Shown: piece after piece, positions 51,287-61,651 of the stretch
How positions within the stretch are numbered: the first letter of the stretch is position 1
Layout of the letters: the number at the start of each line of letters is the position of its first letter
Program-made: the position numbers and the translations under genes
The notes under the pieces: model-generated
Told to the model about the DNA's origin: nothing
The model's input: only the letters and a program-made list of their open reading frames with translations
Databases searched by the model: none
From: Acidobacteria bacterium Ga0077534
GTDB lineage: Bacteria > Acidobacteriota > Blastocatellia > Pyrinomonadales > Pyrinomonadaceae
Assembly (NCBI GenBank): GCA_001464455.1
Contig: LNEI01000019.1
Span: 62,001-126,000 of the forward strand
DNA: 64,000 bases
Direction of reading: 5' to 3'

Positions 51287-51373
51287 AACATTAATAAAAT
51301 ATCATTATGAAAAATAGAAGTGAATTATCGCGGGTAATGATACGAGTTGACGCTTCCGCTCTCGTTGACGAGA

Positions 51374-51922
51374 ATGATGGAAGACGTGAAACTTCTATCC
51401 GAAAAGAAAGCCCTTGAGACTCTGCGAGATCTGCGGGACGGTTTCTCGAAACGCATTCGGGATGAGTACGAGCATCGTGCAGCATCGTGCCTAACCTGCT
51501 CGACACCCGGAGCGTGTTGCCTCGATGCTCATTTTGTGAACGTCCACGTGTCAAAACTGGAAGCGGTCGCGATCTCCAAAGCGCTCGAAAACGTGGAGGA
51601 TGACCTAAGAGAAAAGGTGATCGATCGGATCGATTCTACGATCGATACCTATAACATTTCGTCCGAGGGGGATACATTTCAGCAGAAGTTTGCCTGCCCG
51701 CTGTTTGAGAAAGGCTTTGGGTGCCTGGTTCACGACACGGGTAAACCGGTTGCGTGCACGGTGCACGCCTGCTACGAGAACGCCGAAGATCTGCCCCCGA
51801 ATGAACTGCAGTTCGCACAGGAACAATTGATCGATGACCTCAACGCCCGCACGTACGGCCGGCAAAATCCATGGTTGCCGCTGCCGCTCGCGATAAGGAA
51901 AGTAATGTTTACTTCCGAGTGA
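51374..51922 (+). CDS. Cys-rich (YkgJ-like) metal/cluster-binding protein
   Basis: 182 aa from ATG 51374 (or 51377). CLTCSTPGACCLDAHF and KFACPLFEKGFGCLVHDT, plus ACTVHACYE, carry eight Cys. This is the YkgJ/CxxCxxxCC arrangement that binds zinc or an iron-sulfur cluster. No signal peptide. Convergent with the clostripain-like gene, overlapping by 14 bp. Confidence 0.8.
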   Translation: MMEDVKLLSEKKALETLRDLRDGFSKRIRDEYEHRAASCLTCSTPGACCLDAHFVNVHVSKLEAVAISKALENVEDDLREKVIDRIDSTIDTYNISSEGDTFQQKFACPLFEKGFGCLVHDTGKPVACTVHACYENAEDLPPNELQFAQEQLIDDLNARTYGRQNPWLPLPLAIRKVMFTSE

Positions 51923-53831
51923 TCTCGACGAATTCCTCGCTCTCGTTACCCGAATAATCGGTCACCAGAAATCCGAGCAAATAATCGCCAGCCGCCACCT
52001 CGGTCATCCCGATCGCAAGCCCATCGTCTACCGTGACGCGCAGGATGTCCGCCGGATCGGTGTGGGCCACCTCTTCGACTTCGCCATCGGCATCGACCAT
52101 CAGATACACCGGCCTAACAAGATCGCCGACGTTTATATCCACTTCGCGAAGCTGCCCGTTCCTCTCGCGGAATGCATAGACAAACTCTCCGGTTACATCA
52201 TCCTCACTAAAGTCGAGGACGAAATACATTGTAATGTCTATCCACTCACGACGGCCCTTGAACTGGACCTGGCCCGGAACTTCGGCGTAATAAATGTCCT
52301 TCTCGTCTTCAAGTTCGCTGAAATCGGTTATCGGGCAGATCAGTTCGTTCTTGCCGTCAGTGATCGCGAACCACGTGCCGTCCCATTCTTCCCGAAGGAC
52401 GCCTTTCTCATCCGGTTCGGTCGGGACCGCACCGATTATCAGGGCGCTTTCTCCATCGCTTTCGGCAAGAACAAACGTAGCTTCGGCGATGTCGTCTCCC
52501 TTGACGCTCGAAGTTACCGTTGCGACGGCATTTGCTGCAAGATTCTGGGTGTTTGTGGTCGCGGGCGTTAGCTGCGGCTTACTCGTATCGGCAGTGACGA
52601 TGCCCGTATAATCCATCAGAAGTCCGCTCCACCTTAGGTTTGCGGCAAATGGAGCCTTTGCATACCCGCTGTCAATAACGCTCTTGGCCTTGTTTGGGAA
52701 GTATATCGAGATACCGTTTGCGTTCGGCCGTGCGGCACCATTGGCCTTGTACAAAACTGCCGACCTCGTCGCTGCGATCACCGCATCGGCGGCCTTTGCG
52801 ACGTTCGGGTCATTTGAAGCAGCTTTGACGTTCTGAGCGTAATGGACGAGATCAAAAAACTCCGCCGCACTCTTGCCTCCTTCTTCCTGACCGTAATCTT
52901 CAGTTCGCCAACGTGCCCCGGCTACTTTGAGGATGTTTGGCCTGCCGCCGACCTTGATGAAAGCCTGTTTATGCGTGCTCAGGTCATTCACTGCCGAGCT
53001 AAGAGCATCGATCTTGCTGAGGTCCGTCAGACTGAGCGTAATGCTCGAGTCGCGGTTTCCCTGGTCTTTCGTGTAATAGTCGCGGTACGTATCAACAATT
53101 ATTCGTCCGAAAGCAAAGCCATCGCTCGCGGGGTTCGCGACGAGCCGGGTGAAAGCCGGCCGGTAGTTCCACCCGTCTCCCGGCTCAAGTTCCTCTGACG
53201 CGACCATCGCCTTTGCGTATGGCGCAACGGTTCGCATTACCTCAAAATTCGCCATCAGACAGGCGTCGAAGCCGATCAGTTCGAGCTTTCCGGTGGTCTT
53301 TGTCGCTCGAGCGAGTGCCGAGCCAAGTTCAGCCATTGTCAGACTGTCCTTATTCGCTTCGTCACCGAGTATGCCGGGCCAGCCGCTGCCGTGATCACCG
53401 AAAACGAGGCCGTATCGTTTTGCGGGGAGATTCTTGGCAACGTCCTCAATGAATTTGACGAGATTCTCGGGGTCGCCCATGTTTAGCTCGCCCTGGTCCG
53501 CCAGTTCGAGTAGTCTTCCTTTCTCGACTCTCAACAGCTTTGCTGTAGTCCAGTTCTTGATTCCTCCAACGTCGCGATTGGTGTAACCCCTGCCGGCGTC
53601 TTGTTCACCGCCGACGTGCCGGTCGGCGAGGACGATGATATTTACGGCTGTAGTCGAACCAACTGACGCCATCTCTATCAGATCCTGCATCTGAGGATCC
53701 TCGAGGTCGTTGTCCGCGTCCATGTAAAACATGAGCGTCCATTCGGCCTGAACTGGCGATTGTGCCCAAAAAGTGTTTGGAAAAAACGAAAATAACCCAA
53801 GCAGAAGCAGCAAGAGTAATGGAATTCTCAT
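51909..53831 (-). CDS. Clostripain-family (C11) cysteine peptidase, exported
   Basis: 640 aa from ATG 53831; an open extension to 53939 precedes the signal peptide RIPLLLLLLLGLFSFF. The C11 core shows MFYMDADNDLEDPQM, the catalytic His in LVFGDHGSGWPG and the catalytic Cys in LIGFDACLMANFE. The C-terminal 250 residues form beta-rich domains, probably for binding. These enzymes cleave after Arg/Lys; here probably periplasmic or surface-bound. The lipase-like gene lies 89 bp upstream on the same strand. Confidence 0.9.
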   Translation of the reverse strand: MRIPLLLLLLLGLFSFFPNTFWAQSPVQAEWTLMFYMDADNDLEDPQMQDLIEMASVGSTTAVNIIVLADRHVGGEQDAGRGYTNRDVGGIKNWTTAKLLRVEKGRLLELADQGELNMGDPENLVKFIEDVAKNLPAKRYGLVFGDHGSGWPGILGDEANKDSLTMAELGSALARATKTTGKLELIGFDACLMANFEVMRTVAPYAKAMVASEELEPGDGWNYRPAFTRLVANPASDGFAFGRIIVDTYRDYYTKDQGNRDSSITLSLTDLSKIDALSSAVNDLSTHKQAFIKVGGRPNILKVAGARWRTEDYGQEEGGKSAAEFFDLVHYAQNVKAASNDPNVAKAADAVIAATRSAVLYKANGAARPNANGISIYFPNKAKSVIDSGYAKAPFAANLRWSGLLMDYTGIVTADTSKPQLTPATTNTQNLAANAVATVTSSVKGDDIAEATFVLAESDGESALIIGAVPTEPDEKGVLREEWDGTWFAITDGKNELICPITDFSELEDEKDIYYAEVPGQVQFKGRREWIDITMYFVLDFSEDDVTGEFVYAFRERNGQLREVDINVGDLVRPVYLMVDADGEVEEVAHTDPADILRVTVDDGLAIGMTEVAAGDYLLGFLVTDYSGNESEEFVEITRK

Positions 53832-53920
53832 CAGAGCCCTCAATTGTTTAAGCGGAATTCGAATAGAACAAAAGCAGTCTACGCGAATTCCGGCAAAAAC
53901 AAAAAGGCTCAGACGGCGGG

Positions 53921-56212
53921 TCATCGTGCGTCTTTCCAAGACGTGACGATCGCTCTAAATTCCATCTCGCCCGTGTTTTCGAGCCTGAGTTTCCAAACTC
54001 CGGCTGTTGTAGGCTTGTCATAGAATAGTGAGCGAAACCATCCTCTCGACGCGGGCGATCTTGCCTCACTCTTTGCCATCTCAACGCCGCGATCGTTTAG
54101 GAGCGTTGCCGCGACATTCGGATCCGCCATGAACGTGACACCGAAATTCAGTGCGGTGTCTACTGGTATATCGATCTCGACCGTCTGCTTCGGAGCCAGT
54201 GCCAGGGCCTTAGCAAACGGCCTGGACGTCGGGGTCTCGAGCGTACGGGTGTTCTCAAGTGAGAATTCACGGGCACCGTAAACTCGTGGCGAATCGTAGA
54301 GTCCGGTGAACTGCGACGGGTCGGGTACTTCGGGATTGTGGTCACCGCGAGGGCCGATAGCAAGTCTCGGCTTCACGAACGACGAGAAGTCCGAGGTCCC
54401 GGTAAGGTCCGTGTGTAGGCTCGACGATTCGGCAGTGTCTTTTATTTTCCACTTGGCGGACGCAACCGGCACTACGCCGTCGTTCCAGACGACCTCTTTG
54501 CACATCGTCGGCAGAGGATTGCCGGCGAGTGCCGAGAACTTCACACCTTTACGGGCGATGTTCGCTCGGTTAAAGTTTGCGACCTGATCCTGCCTAAGTT
54601 GCCTAACTGCTTCGACATTCTCGCCAAGCATCTCAAAGGCGACGTTCATCACATCAGCACATGGCGAACCCAGATTCGGCGTGCCAAGCATGATGAGATG
54701 AGCGACCTTCGGTCGCGGATCTTCAGGGGTGTTAGGCACCATCTGTTGAGCAATATGGTATCGCGAGATCAATCCCCCCATCGAATGGGCGACGATGTCG
54801 ACATGCCACGCATTACGGTCTTCCTGAGCATATCTGATATATCTCCCGAGCTGGTCGGCGTTCTCGCCGATCGAGTTCGTCGGTTGAGTCGATAGAAAGG
54901 AGCCCCCAGTGTTCATCAGCCCTTTCTCCGGTTTTTCGCCGACGGGATACGCTTTCCAATCATAGGAATGTGACGTGGTCAGAATATTCTGCCAGCTTTC
55001 CCACGCTCGCCAGCTGCTCCACAGTCCGTGAACCAGCACGAGCGGTTTGGGTGCGATCTTTAAATTCTTGGTGATCTCATCGATCTTTTTGTTGTTCTCC
55101 TCAAGTTCTGCCTTTACCCGCTGGAGTAGCCGAGGACGTCCATCGTCGAACCACGCGTAGCCGCTCGAATCCCAAATGAGTTCAACCGTTTGTTCCGAAT
55201 TCGCGTCGATCCGCACGCCGATTTCCGCGTCCTTCATCTCGGCATCTGGCATCGATCCATTCCATTTGTCGCCTTTGAATGTTTCCTTAAATCGAACGTT
55301 GGCGTATTTCGTGTCTCCGGATTCGTTAAGGACCTTGGCTTTGATCTTGACGAGGTTACCGTCTATTGTTCCAGTCTGTTCGGTGATCGCTCGCCAGTCG
55401 TTCCAGTTCGGGAATTTCATATCCTCAAACTGCAGGTCTGTAATGCGTAGCGGAGCACCGCACTTCTTTAAGCTCCACGTTATCGTTTCGGAAACGCCGT
55501 TGCCCGATAATGTATAGCTGCCGCTAAGGCTGTTTGGATCCTGTGGATCTATGCGATCGCGGCCGTCCGACCTGAGTGAGTTGCCGTCGATATTTGTCGG
55601 GGTTGGAGGCATTGTTAGCGACTTGCCCTCTTTCGGTGTGCACTGTCCCGAGTATGAAGATTTATCCTCACCCTGCGTGATGCCCTGGATCTGCGGAATA
55701 CCCACACTGACGGCATAAGTGCCGTCGCTATTGACGCCGACATGTACATTGGCCGCGACGCCCGTGGCCTGTCCGCGTGTCTCACTTTTTGACTCAAAGA
55801 TACCGTACATCACCCGCCACGTCTTTCCGCGGTCGCACGAATTCTCCTCCCGGGCCTCGGTATTGTCGGAACTTGTCATTTTGTGGTCAATGTTCGCTTT
55901 TCCGACATTCGAGCCATCGCGTTCAGGGGATTCGAGCACCGCGACGGAGGCCTTATAGTTATAGTTCAGCTCGATCTTTCGAGTATCTTTGCCCCGGTTA
56001 CTCACCCGCTGAGTCGTCTTGGTCTCGCTCATAGACTGGGTCCGCGTGTAGGTAACGTTACCCGTCCATGCACCGGAGCACGTTGCTTTCGGCCTGGCCT
56101 TCGCTCCGCCTTGATTGCCCTTCGGAACCTGTCCCAAACCTGCCAACGGCGAGATCAACATGCTCGTAAAGAACATTACGCAGATTATCCGGCGGCTTTT
56201 GCTGACTTTCAT
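53921..56212 (-). CDS. Exported alpha/beta hydrolase (PGAP1/lipase-like)
   Basis: 763 aa. Signal peptide RIICVMFFTSMLISPL ending GLGQ. The hydrolase domain starts with KPLVLVHGLWSSWRAWESW (oxyanion region) and has the nucleophile in VAHSMGGLISRYHIAQ, with HLIMLGTPNLGSP following. A large N-terminal beta region (TGNVTYTRTQSMSET) precedes it and a beta tail follows. Start ATG 56212 with AAGGAG upstream. The substrate is unknown; lipase or esterase likely. Confidence 0.87.
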   Translation of the reverse strand: MKVSKSRRIICVMFFTSMLISPLAGLGQVPKGNQGGAKARPKATCSGAWTGNVTYTRTQSMSETKTTQRVSNRGKDTRKIELNYNYKASVAVLESPERDGSNVGKANIDHKMTSSDNTEAREENSCDRGKTWRVMYGIFESKSETRGQATGVAANVHVGVNSDGTYAVSVGIPQIQGITQGEDKSSYSGQCTPKEGKSLTMPPTPTNIDGNSLRSDGRDRIDPQDPNSLSGSYTLSGNGVSETITWSLKKCGAPLRITDLQFEDMKFPNWNDWRAITEQTGTIDGNLVKIKAKVLNESGDTKYANVRFKETFKGDKWNGSMPDAEMKDAEIGVRIDANSEQTVELIWDSSGYAWFDDGRPRLLQRVKAELEENNKKIDEITKNLKIAPKPLVLVHGLWSSWRAWESWQNILTTSHSYDWKAYPVGEKPEKGLMNTGGSFLSTQPTNSIGENADQLGRYIRYAQEDRNAWHVDIVAHSMGGLISRYHIAQQMVPNTPEDPRPKVAHLIMLGTPNLGSPCADVMNVAFEMLGENVEAVRQLRQDQVANFNRANIARKGVKFSALAGNPLPTMCKEVVWNDGVVPVASAKWKIKDTAESSSLHTDLTGTSDFSSFVKPRLAIGPRGDHNPEVPDPSQFTGLYDSPRVYGAREFSLENTRTLETPTSRPFAKALALAPKQTVEIDIPVDTALNFGVTFMADPNVAATLLNDRGVEMAKSEARSPASRGWFRSLFYDKPTTAGVWKLRLENTGEMEFRAIVTSWKDAR

Positions 56213-56328
56213 AACATTAAAAACTCCTTAGCGATGGATAGTAAAAACGCTATCTGGTAAGGCGGCGTTCGACTCCAAAACGTATCAGTCCAGGGATGTT
56301 TTTCTTAGTCCGCAACTCAGGTCGCGTG

Positions 56329-56357
56329 TTGACTTGGCGGGGCGAAACGTACAAAAT
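56329..56357 (+). promoter_or_regulatory. Candidate sigma-70 promoter of smc
   Basis: TTGACT (56329-56334), 17 nt, CAAAAT (56352-56357). The smc ATG is at 56390. Confidence 0.5.
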
Positions 56358-56389
56358 ATAGTGCTCTTCACAGATCACGGTACTATAGA

Positions 56390-59300
56390 ATGTTTAAGCT
56401 TCAACGTCTCGAAATTTCAGGCTTTAAGTCATTTGCGGATTACACGGAAATAGTTTTTACGGGTAGCGGGATAACTGCGGTCGTCGGGCCGAATGGCTGT
56501 GGAAAGTCGAACGTGTCGGATGCGATGTCGTGGGTCCTTGGCGAGCAGCGTGCAAAATCGTTGCGCGGCGGAGAGATGAAGGATGTTGTCTTTGCCGGAA
56601 CCCGCAGCCGTAAACCCGGCGGGATGGCCGAGGTTGTTTTGCATCTAGTTCGTGACGACTCGGTATTTGACGCGGATGACAACGAGCTTTCGGACATCGA
56701 TCAGGCGTTGTCCGGCATTGATGAGGCCGCCGTCGACATGGACGAGATCGAGGGCGTGGAGGAGATCGAAGAGATCGTTGCCGAGGTGCCCGAAGAGATG
56801 AACGGCCACCAGTCCGACCAGGCTGCCGACGGTGAACTCGCCGAAACGGCTTTGGCAATGGCGGTCGGATCAGCGCAAGTCGTCGAAACAAAGGTCAAAA
56901 CTAAACGTCACTGGCGGCCACGGTCCTTTGCTCTAGATTTTGCTCCCGGCGAAGCGGTGTCAGTGACGCGAAGGCTGTATCTATCGGGCGAGAGCGAGTA
57001 CCAACTTAACGGAAAGACCTGCCGGCTTCGCGATATAACAGATCTTTTTGCCGGAACCGGACTTTCCGGGGCTCATTACGCCATCATCGAGCAGGGCCGT
57101 ATCGGCCAGATCCTTTCCGCGAAGCCCGCCGACCGGCGAAACCTTATCGAGGAAGCCGCTGGAATATCCAAGTTTCGTGCTCGCCAGCGTGCCGCCGAAT
57201 CGAGACTGGACTCAGCAAAAACAAACCTTAGCCGCATATTCGATATCATTTCGGAGATCGAAACTCAGGTAAACTCGCTTAGAAGACAGGCAGCGAAAAC
57301 GCGTCGGTTCAAGATCCTGCAGGAAGAATTTCGCAGTTTACTTCGTCAGCTTTACGCCGCTGAGGGCAAGTATTTATCGGATCTTTCGAACCAATTGAAA
57401 CTTGAACTTGGCCGTGCAGAGGAGACCGAAACGGAACTCCACGCCAAAGTAAAGGCTCAGGAAGAAGCTACCCGCGAAGCGACCCAGCAAGCACGCGATG
57501 CCGAGGAAAACCTCGCCGAGCTTCGCAAGATACACGCAAACAACATCCTCGAGCGCGACCGGGCCGAGCGTGAGCATCTTTATAAATCGGATCAGATCGT
57601 CTCTTTAAATAGCCGGTGCGATACGCTCAGGTCCGAGATCGCAGCCAGCAAAGACCGCCTTCGCTCGCTCGAAGGCGAACTAGCAAATCTGAAAGAGGAC
57701 GAGCGAAAGGAGACCGAAGCCTACGCTCAGGCAGAAGCCGAACTGCGAAGTTCAGAAGACGCTCACCGCGAGGAATCATCAGCTCTTGCGGCGATCGAAT
57801 CTTCGATCGACACATTGCGTGCTGAACTAATGCAGCACAACGCAGCGGCTGAGCGGTTCGATGAGATCGGCAGACAGCTCACCAACAACCTCGAACGCCT
57901 TGAGATGCGAGCCGACGGCCTGGAACGCGAAGGAGCAAGAGCCGAGGAAACCTTTGAAGCAAATCAAAAGCAGGCAGAAACGCTCGCCCGTGATCTCGCC
58001 GCGGAAGAACAAAAGCTTGCCGCACTGAACGCCGAAAAAGATGTACTGATCGCCGACACGACCGAATCGCGATCTTCTCTCCGCACGGCCGAAGAATCAC
58101 TGAGAGTGCTGCACGACGAGCACGCCGCAAAGCGTCATCGGCTCGAAACGCTGCGTGAGCTTGAGGAAAAAAAGGCTGTTTACGCTCCGCAGGTGCAGAA
58201 GCTTTTTGCCGAGCAGGCAAAGATCGGCGTGCGGTTCGCGGGCGTTCTTGCCGACAGGTTAAATGTCGCCAGCGAGGCCGAAACCGCAGTCGAAACACTT
58301 TTCGGGCCATTTCTCGAGGCGATCGTCGTTGAGTCAAAAGCTGATGCTAAAGCCGTTGCCGATTGGATGCGTCAGAACGACATCGGGCGTACCGCGATGA
58401 TCGTGCTTCCAACAGATACAAATGCGGACGGTGCTCTGACCCCAAATGGAACGATCGCGAGCCACTTGGGGGTCTCGAAACTTATTGCGGACGCTCTCAG
58501 CGAGATCTTTCCGCGTGAAATGTCTGCCCGGTTGGTCGACGCGATGGATGGAGTTTCGGCAAAGCCCGGTGAAATGATCATCGACCGATCCGGTGACCTC
58601 GCTCTCGGCGGCCGTATGTTCGTCAGCGGAAAACGAAAGACCGACGGCAAGAACACGTCGCTGCTCGCGTTCAAGCGCGAACTAAATCAACTCGCGAAAG
58701 AATGCTCGAGACTAGATAACGCCATCGAAAGTGCAAAGATCGATGTCGAGAAAGCCCGTGCGGTGCTGGTCGAAAATGAAAGCAAGACAGTTGACCTTCA
58801 ATCGCTGATCATCAAGGTCGATCGCGGCATTCACGGATTGCAGATCCAGGTGCATTCGGCTCGCGAGGAGATCGCCAGGGCTGAACGCCATCGAAAGGTC
58901 GTAGCCGATGAAACGACACAGATCGCATCAGAGATCGCAGATCTCAAAGAGCGTCGTGAAGAAGCCCTTCAGAACAAAGTAAGTGCCCAGGCCGCCCGAT
59001 CGCAAACAGAAGCGGCCCTCGACACCGTTGGTCTAGACCTTGCAACTGCACGTCAAAAGGCCGAGGCGGCGATCGGTGTCCTGAATGAGAAAAGAATGAT
59101 CGCGGCAACCTCCGACGAGCGACGACGATCTGCAGTATCCGCCCTCAGACGAGTTGAGAATGAAACCCGCGAGATCGAATCGCGGATCGCCGTGCTCGAC
59201 CTCGAGCTTTCCGAGAATGACGCGAAGATCAAGGCTCTGCACGAATCGATCATCGAGATCACGGACAGAATTGCCTCGTCCGGCGAAGATATCGCTAAAG

Positions 59301-60193
59301 AAGACTCCGATCTGGCAGCAGCTGTCACGGCTTTAGCAGCCGCACGTGACCTTTCGGACACCATGAGCGAAGGCCTTGCCGAGCTGAATCGCCAAACCGT
59401 GGAGGCTCGCAGCCAGAAGGCCGAGATCGAGATAAAACAGGCTGAAGCGGTAACCGAACTTCGAAACACAAGCGAGAATTGCCAGCAGGAACTAAACGTT
59501 TCGCTCGTCGAACTCATCGACACGGTCGAGCTCGATGCGATTTTCTCTCTCGAAACTGCCCGACGTGACGCAGACGATCTGAGGGAAAAGCTGGATAATT
59601 TCGGGGCAATAAACATGCTCGCCCTGGAGGAACTTGCTGAGGCCGAAGAACGCCATCTTTTCCTAACTTCGCAGCGCACCGATATCGTAGACAGCATTGC
59701 GGCGACCGAGGAAGCCCTTCGCGAGATAAAACAGCGTTCTCGTGAGCGTTTTAAAGCTGCTTTTGAAGCGATCAATGAGAATTTTAAGGAGTTCTTTGTT
59801 GAACTTTTCGGAGGCGGACGCGGTGAGATGACGCTCCTTGAGGCAGATGACATTCTTGAGGCCGGCATCGAAGTGGTTGCTCAACCACCGGGCAAGCGGC
59901 TGCAGAACATCATGCTGCTCTCAGGCGGCGAGAAAGCAATGACGGCGATCGCACTGGTCCTCGCGATCTTCAAATATCGCCCTTCGCCATTCTGCCTTCT
60001 GGATGAGGTCGATGCTCCACTGGATGATGCGAACGTCGGACGTTTCGCAGCAAAGATCGCGGAGATGTCTGAAAAGACACAGTTTATCGTGATCACTCAC
60101 AACAAGCGTACCATGGAGTCAGCCCGTGCTCTTTATGGCGTCACCATGCAAGAAGCTGGCGTCTCAAAGATCGTCTCTGTTAAATTCGAGTAG
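56390..60193 (+). CDS. smc: Chromosome segregation protein SMC
   Basis: 1267 aa. Walker A GPNGCGKSN near residue 33; signature LLSGGEKAMTAIALV and Walker B CLLDEVDAPLDDAN at the C-terminus; long coiled coils (AEETETELHAKVKAQEEA and many more) on either side of the hinge around residues 600-720 (GVLADRLNVASEAETAVE). Between LVRDDSVFD and RHWRPRSF about 85 residues, mostly acidic (DMDEIEGVEEIEEIV), interrupt the N-terminal head. Condenses and organises the chromosome with ScpA/B. Confidence 0.96.
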   Translation: MFKLQRLEISGFKSFADYTEIVFTGSGITAVVGPNGCGKSNVSDAMSWVLGEQRAKSLRGGEMKDVVFAGTRSRKPGGMAEVVLHLVRDDSVFDADDNELSDIDQALSGIDEAAVDMDEIEGVEEIEEIVAEVPEEMNGHQSDQAADGELAETALAMAVGSAQVVETKVKTKRHWRPRSFALDFAPGEAVSVTRRLYLSGESEYQLNGKTCRLRDITDLFAGTGLSGAHYAIIEQGRIGQILSAKPADRRNLIEEAAGISKFRARQRAAESRLDSAKTNLSRIFDIISEIETQVNSLRRQAAKTRRFKILQEEFRSLLRQLYAAEGKYLSDLSNQLKLELGRAEETETELHAKVKAQEEATREATQQARDAEENLAELRKIHANNILERDRAEREHLYKSDQIVSLNSRCDTLRSEIAASKDRLRSLEGELANLKEDERKETEAYAQAEAELRSSEDAHREESSALAAIESSIDTLRAELMQHNAAAERFDEIGRQLTNNLERLEMRADGLEREGARAEETFEANQKQAETLARDLAAEEQKLAALNAEKDVLIADTTESRSSLRTAEESLRVLHDEHAAKRHRLETLRELEEKKAVYAPQVQKLFAEQAKIGVRFAGVLADRLNVASEAETAVETLFGPFLEAIVVESKADAKAVADWMRQNDIGRTAMIVLPTDTNADGALTPNGTIASHLGVSKLIADALSEIFPREMSARLVDAMDGVSAKPGEMIIDRSGDLALGGRMFVSGKRKTDGKNTSLLAFKRELNQLAKECSRLDNAIESAKIDVEKARAVLVENESKTVDLQSLIIKVDRGIHGLQIQVHSAREEIARAERHRKVVADETTQIASEIADLKERREEALQNKVSAQAARSQTEAALDTVGLDLATARQKAEAAIGVLNEKRMIAATSDERRRSAVSALRRVENETREIESRIAVLDLELSENDAKIKALHESIIEITDRIASSGEDIAKEDSDLAAAVTALAAARDLSDTMSEGLAELNRQTVEARSQKAEIEIKQAEAVTELRNTSENCQQELNVSLVELIDTVELDAIFSLETARRDADDLREKLDNFGAINMLALEELAEAEERHLFLTSQRTDIVDSIAATEEALREIKQRSRERFKAAFEAINENFKEFFVELFGGGRGEMTLLEADDILEAGIEVVAQPPGKRLQNIMLLSGGEKAMTAIALVLAIFKYRPSPFCLLDEVDAPLDDANVGRFAAKIAEMSEKTQFIVITHNKRTMESARALYGVTMQEAGVSKIVSVKFE

Positions 60194-60272
60194 AAGCGCC
60201 AACCGTAGACACTCGAGCCGCATCAGACTGAGTTCAGTCGTCTCGCTAGTTCGAATTTAGGCTGGTCTTAGT

Positions 60273-61040
60273 ATGATGAGCTTTTCTTATAGGGCATTAC
60301 TCTTGTTTCTGGCGTTATGCCTATCGGCATTTGCGGCGCTCGCTCAGGAAAAGAAGAATTCAAAACCCGCGCGATCGCCGGAACCGACTATTGAGAATCC
60401 TTCGAAACGCAATGAGCGGCCTAGCGCGCTATCGCCAATAGAGGCTCCATCTAAATCGGAGATCGCTACACACATCTATGAGTTTGTAAGGCCCGGGTTT
60501 TCTTACGGCCGCATCATCATAGAGCACGACGATGCCGGAAAAGGTAAGATCTCGTTTTTGAAAGATGGACACGATGACCTCTTGACCGATCCGATCGAGC
60601 TATCGAAGGTTACGATCGCAAAGATCCACGAAGCACTATCTACACTCAGATTTTTGGATTCAACCGGAGAATATCAGTACGCGAAAGACTACTCTCACAT
60701 GGGAAACGTGACGTTTACTCTGACCAGAGGCGGCCGATCGCGAACAGTGAAATTCAATTGGACGGATAACCCGGCGGCGAAGACGATAATGGACGAGTAC
60801 CGCCGCATCAGCAACGAATACACATGGCGGTTTGAAATGCTGCTAGCCAGGGAGAACATGCCGCTGCAGACTCCCGGACTCATGGAAACGATCGAGGCGT
60901 ATGTGCGACGTAATGAAATACCCGACCCGCCGCATATGGTTCCGTTCCTCACGCAACTTTCACTGGACGAGCGTCTGCCGCTAATGGCGCGAAATAAGGC
61001 TCTAAAGTTGATCAAGAAGATCGAAGAATCAAAGAAGTAA
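60273..61040 (+). CDS. Exported hypothetical protein
   Basis: 255 aa. Signal peptide MMSFSYRALLLFLALCLSAF ending ALAQ, then a Pro/Ser/Lys linker. The mature part includes GRIIIEHDDAGKGKISFLK, NVTFTLTRGGRSRTVKFNW and LMETIEAYVRRNEIPD. A typical lipid-free periplasmic protein of unknown function. Follows smc after 79 bp. Confidence 0.75.
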   Translation: MMSFSYRALLLFLALCLSAFAALAQEKKNSKPARSPEPTIENPSKRNERPSALSPIEAPSKSEIATHIYEFVRPGFSYGRIIIEHDDAGKGKISFLKDGHDDLLTDPIELSKVTIAKIHEALSTLRFLDSTGEYQYAKDYSHMGNVTFTLTRGGRSRTVKFNWTDNPAAKTIMDEYRRISNEYTWRFEMLLARENMPLQTPGLMETIEAYVRRNEIPDPPHMVPFLTQLSLDERLPLMARNKALKLIKKIEESKK

Positions 61041-61064
61041 TTCTCCGACTCTATTCGTTCAAAA

Positions 61065-61586
61065 TCAGTTTCCAACCGGTACCCCATCAGAAGGAGATCG
61101 AGTGGACGAACTCAGTCCGGCAGTTGGAGCGGTTGCTCCTGCCTTGTAGTAGATCGATCCGACCTCATTGGAATAGTAGGACATTGAACCAGTCTGCGTC
61201 GCTCCAGAGGGCGTTGACGGTTGTGCATACAGATTCCAAAGCGGGGGATGGGTAGCTGGCGAACCCGGAAGGGCGTCGAGGTCAAATGTGTAGCCCGACT
61301 TAGAACAAGGATCGGCAGAGCAACCCAAAAGCGGGTCGATGATGCCGCTGGTGCGAAGTTCTGTTAGCTCGCCGGCGTAGTAGCCGTTTCCCTCTGTAGA
61401 ACGATATGTGGCCTGCGCTCCGAAAATAACTCTTATCGAGCTCAGAGCACTCGCTTCATTCGCCGACCGCCGTGACGCCATAAGATTTGGGATCGCGATA
61501 GCGGCAATAATCCCAATGATCACAACAACGATCAGCAACTCGATGAGCGAGAAACCACGCTGGATACCAGAGTTTGATTTAAACAT
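61065..61586 (-). CDS. Type IV pilin (PilA/GspG-like)
   Basis: 173 aa. The prepilin peptidase site is QRGFSLIELLIVVVIIGII: cleavage after Gly, Phe+1 and Glu+5 as required. The hydrophobic helix continues to IPNLMASRRSANEASALS. The mature domain includes YYAGELTELRTSGIIDPLL and Cys in GCSADPCSKSGYTFD (a likely disulfide). Major or pseudopilin of type IV pili or type II secretion. A sigma-54-like promoter precedes it. Confidence 0.93.
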   Translation of the reverse strand: MFKSNSGIQRGFSLIELLIVVVIIGIIAAIAIPNLMASRRSANEASALSSIRVIFGAQATYRSTEGNGYYAGELTELRTSGIIDPLLGCSADPCSKSGYTFDLDALPGSPATHPPLWNLYAQPSTPSGATQTGSMSYYSNEVGSIYYKAGATAPTAGLSSSTRSPSDGVPVGN

Positions 61587-61635
61587 GTTACATTCTGGCT
61601 TCTGTTAGAAGACAAGCCCCCAATAACACGTGTAT

Positions 61636-61651
61636 TACAAGAGCTATGCCA
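61636..61651 (-). promoter_or_regulatory. Candidate sigma-54 promoter of the pilin gene
   Basis: On the minus strand TGGCAT (-24), five nt, TTGTA (-12). The consensus is TGGCAC-N5-TTGCA. It stands about 50 bp upstream of the start codon. Pilin genes in other phyla are often RpoN-dependent. Confidence 0.5.
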
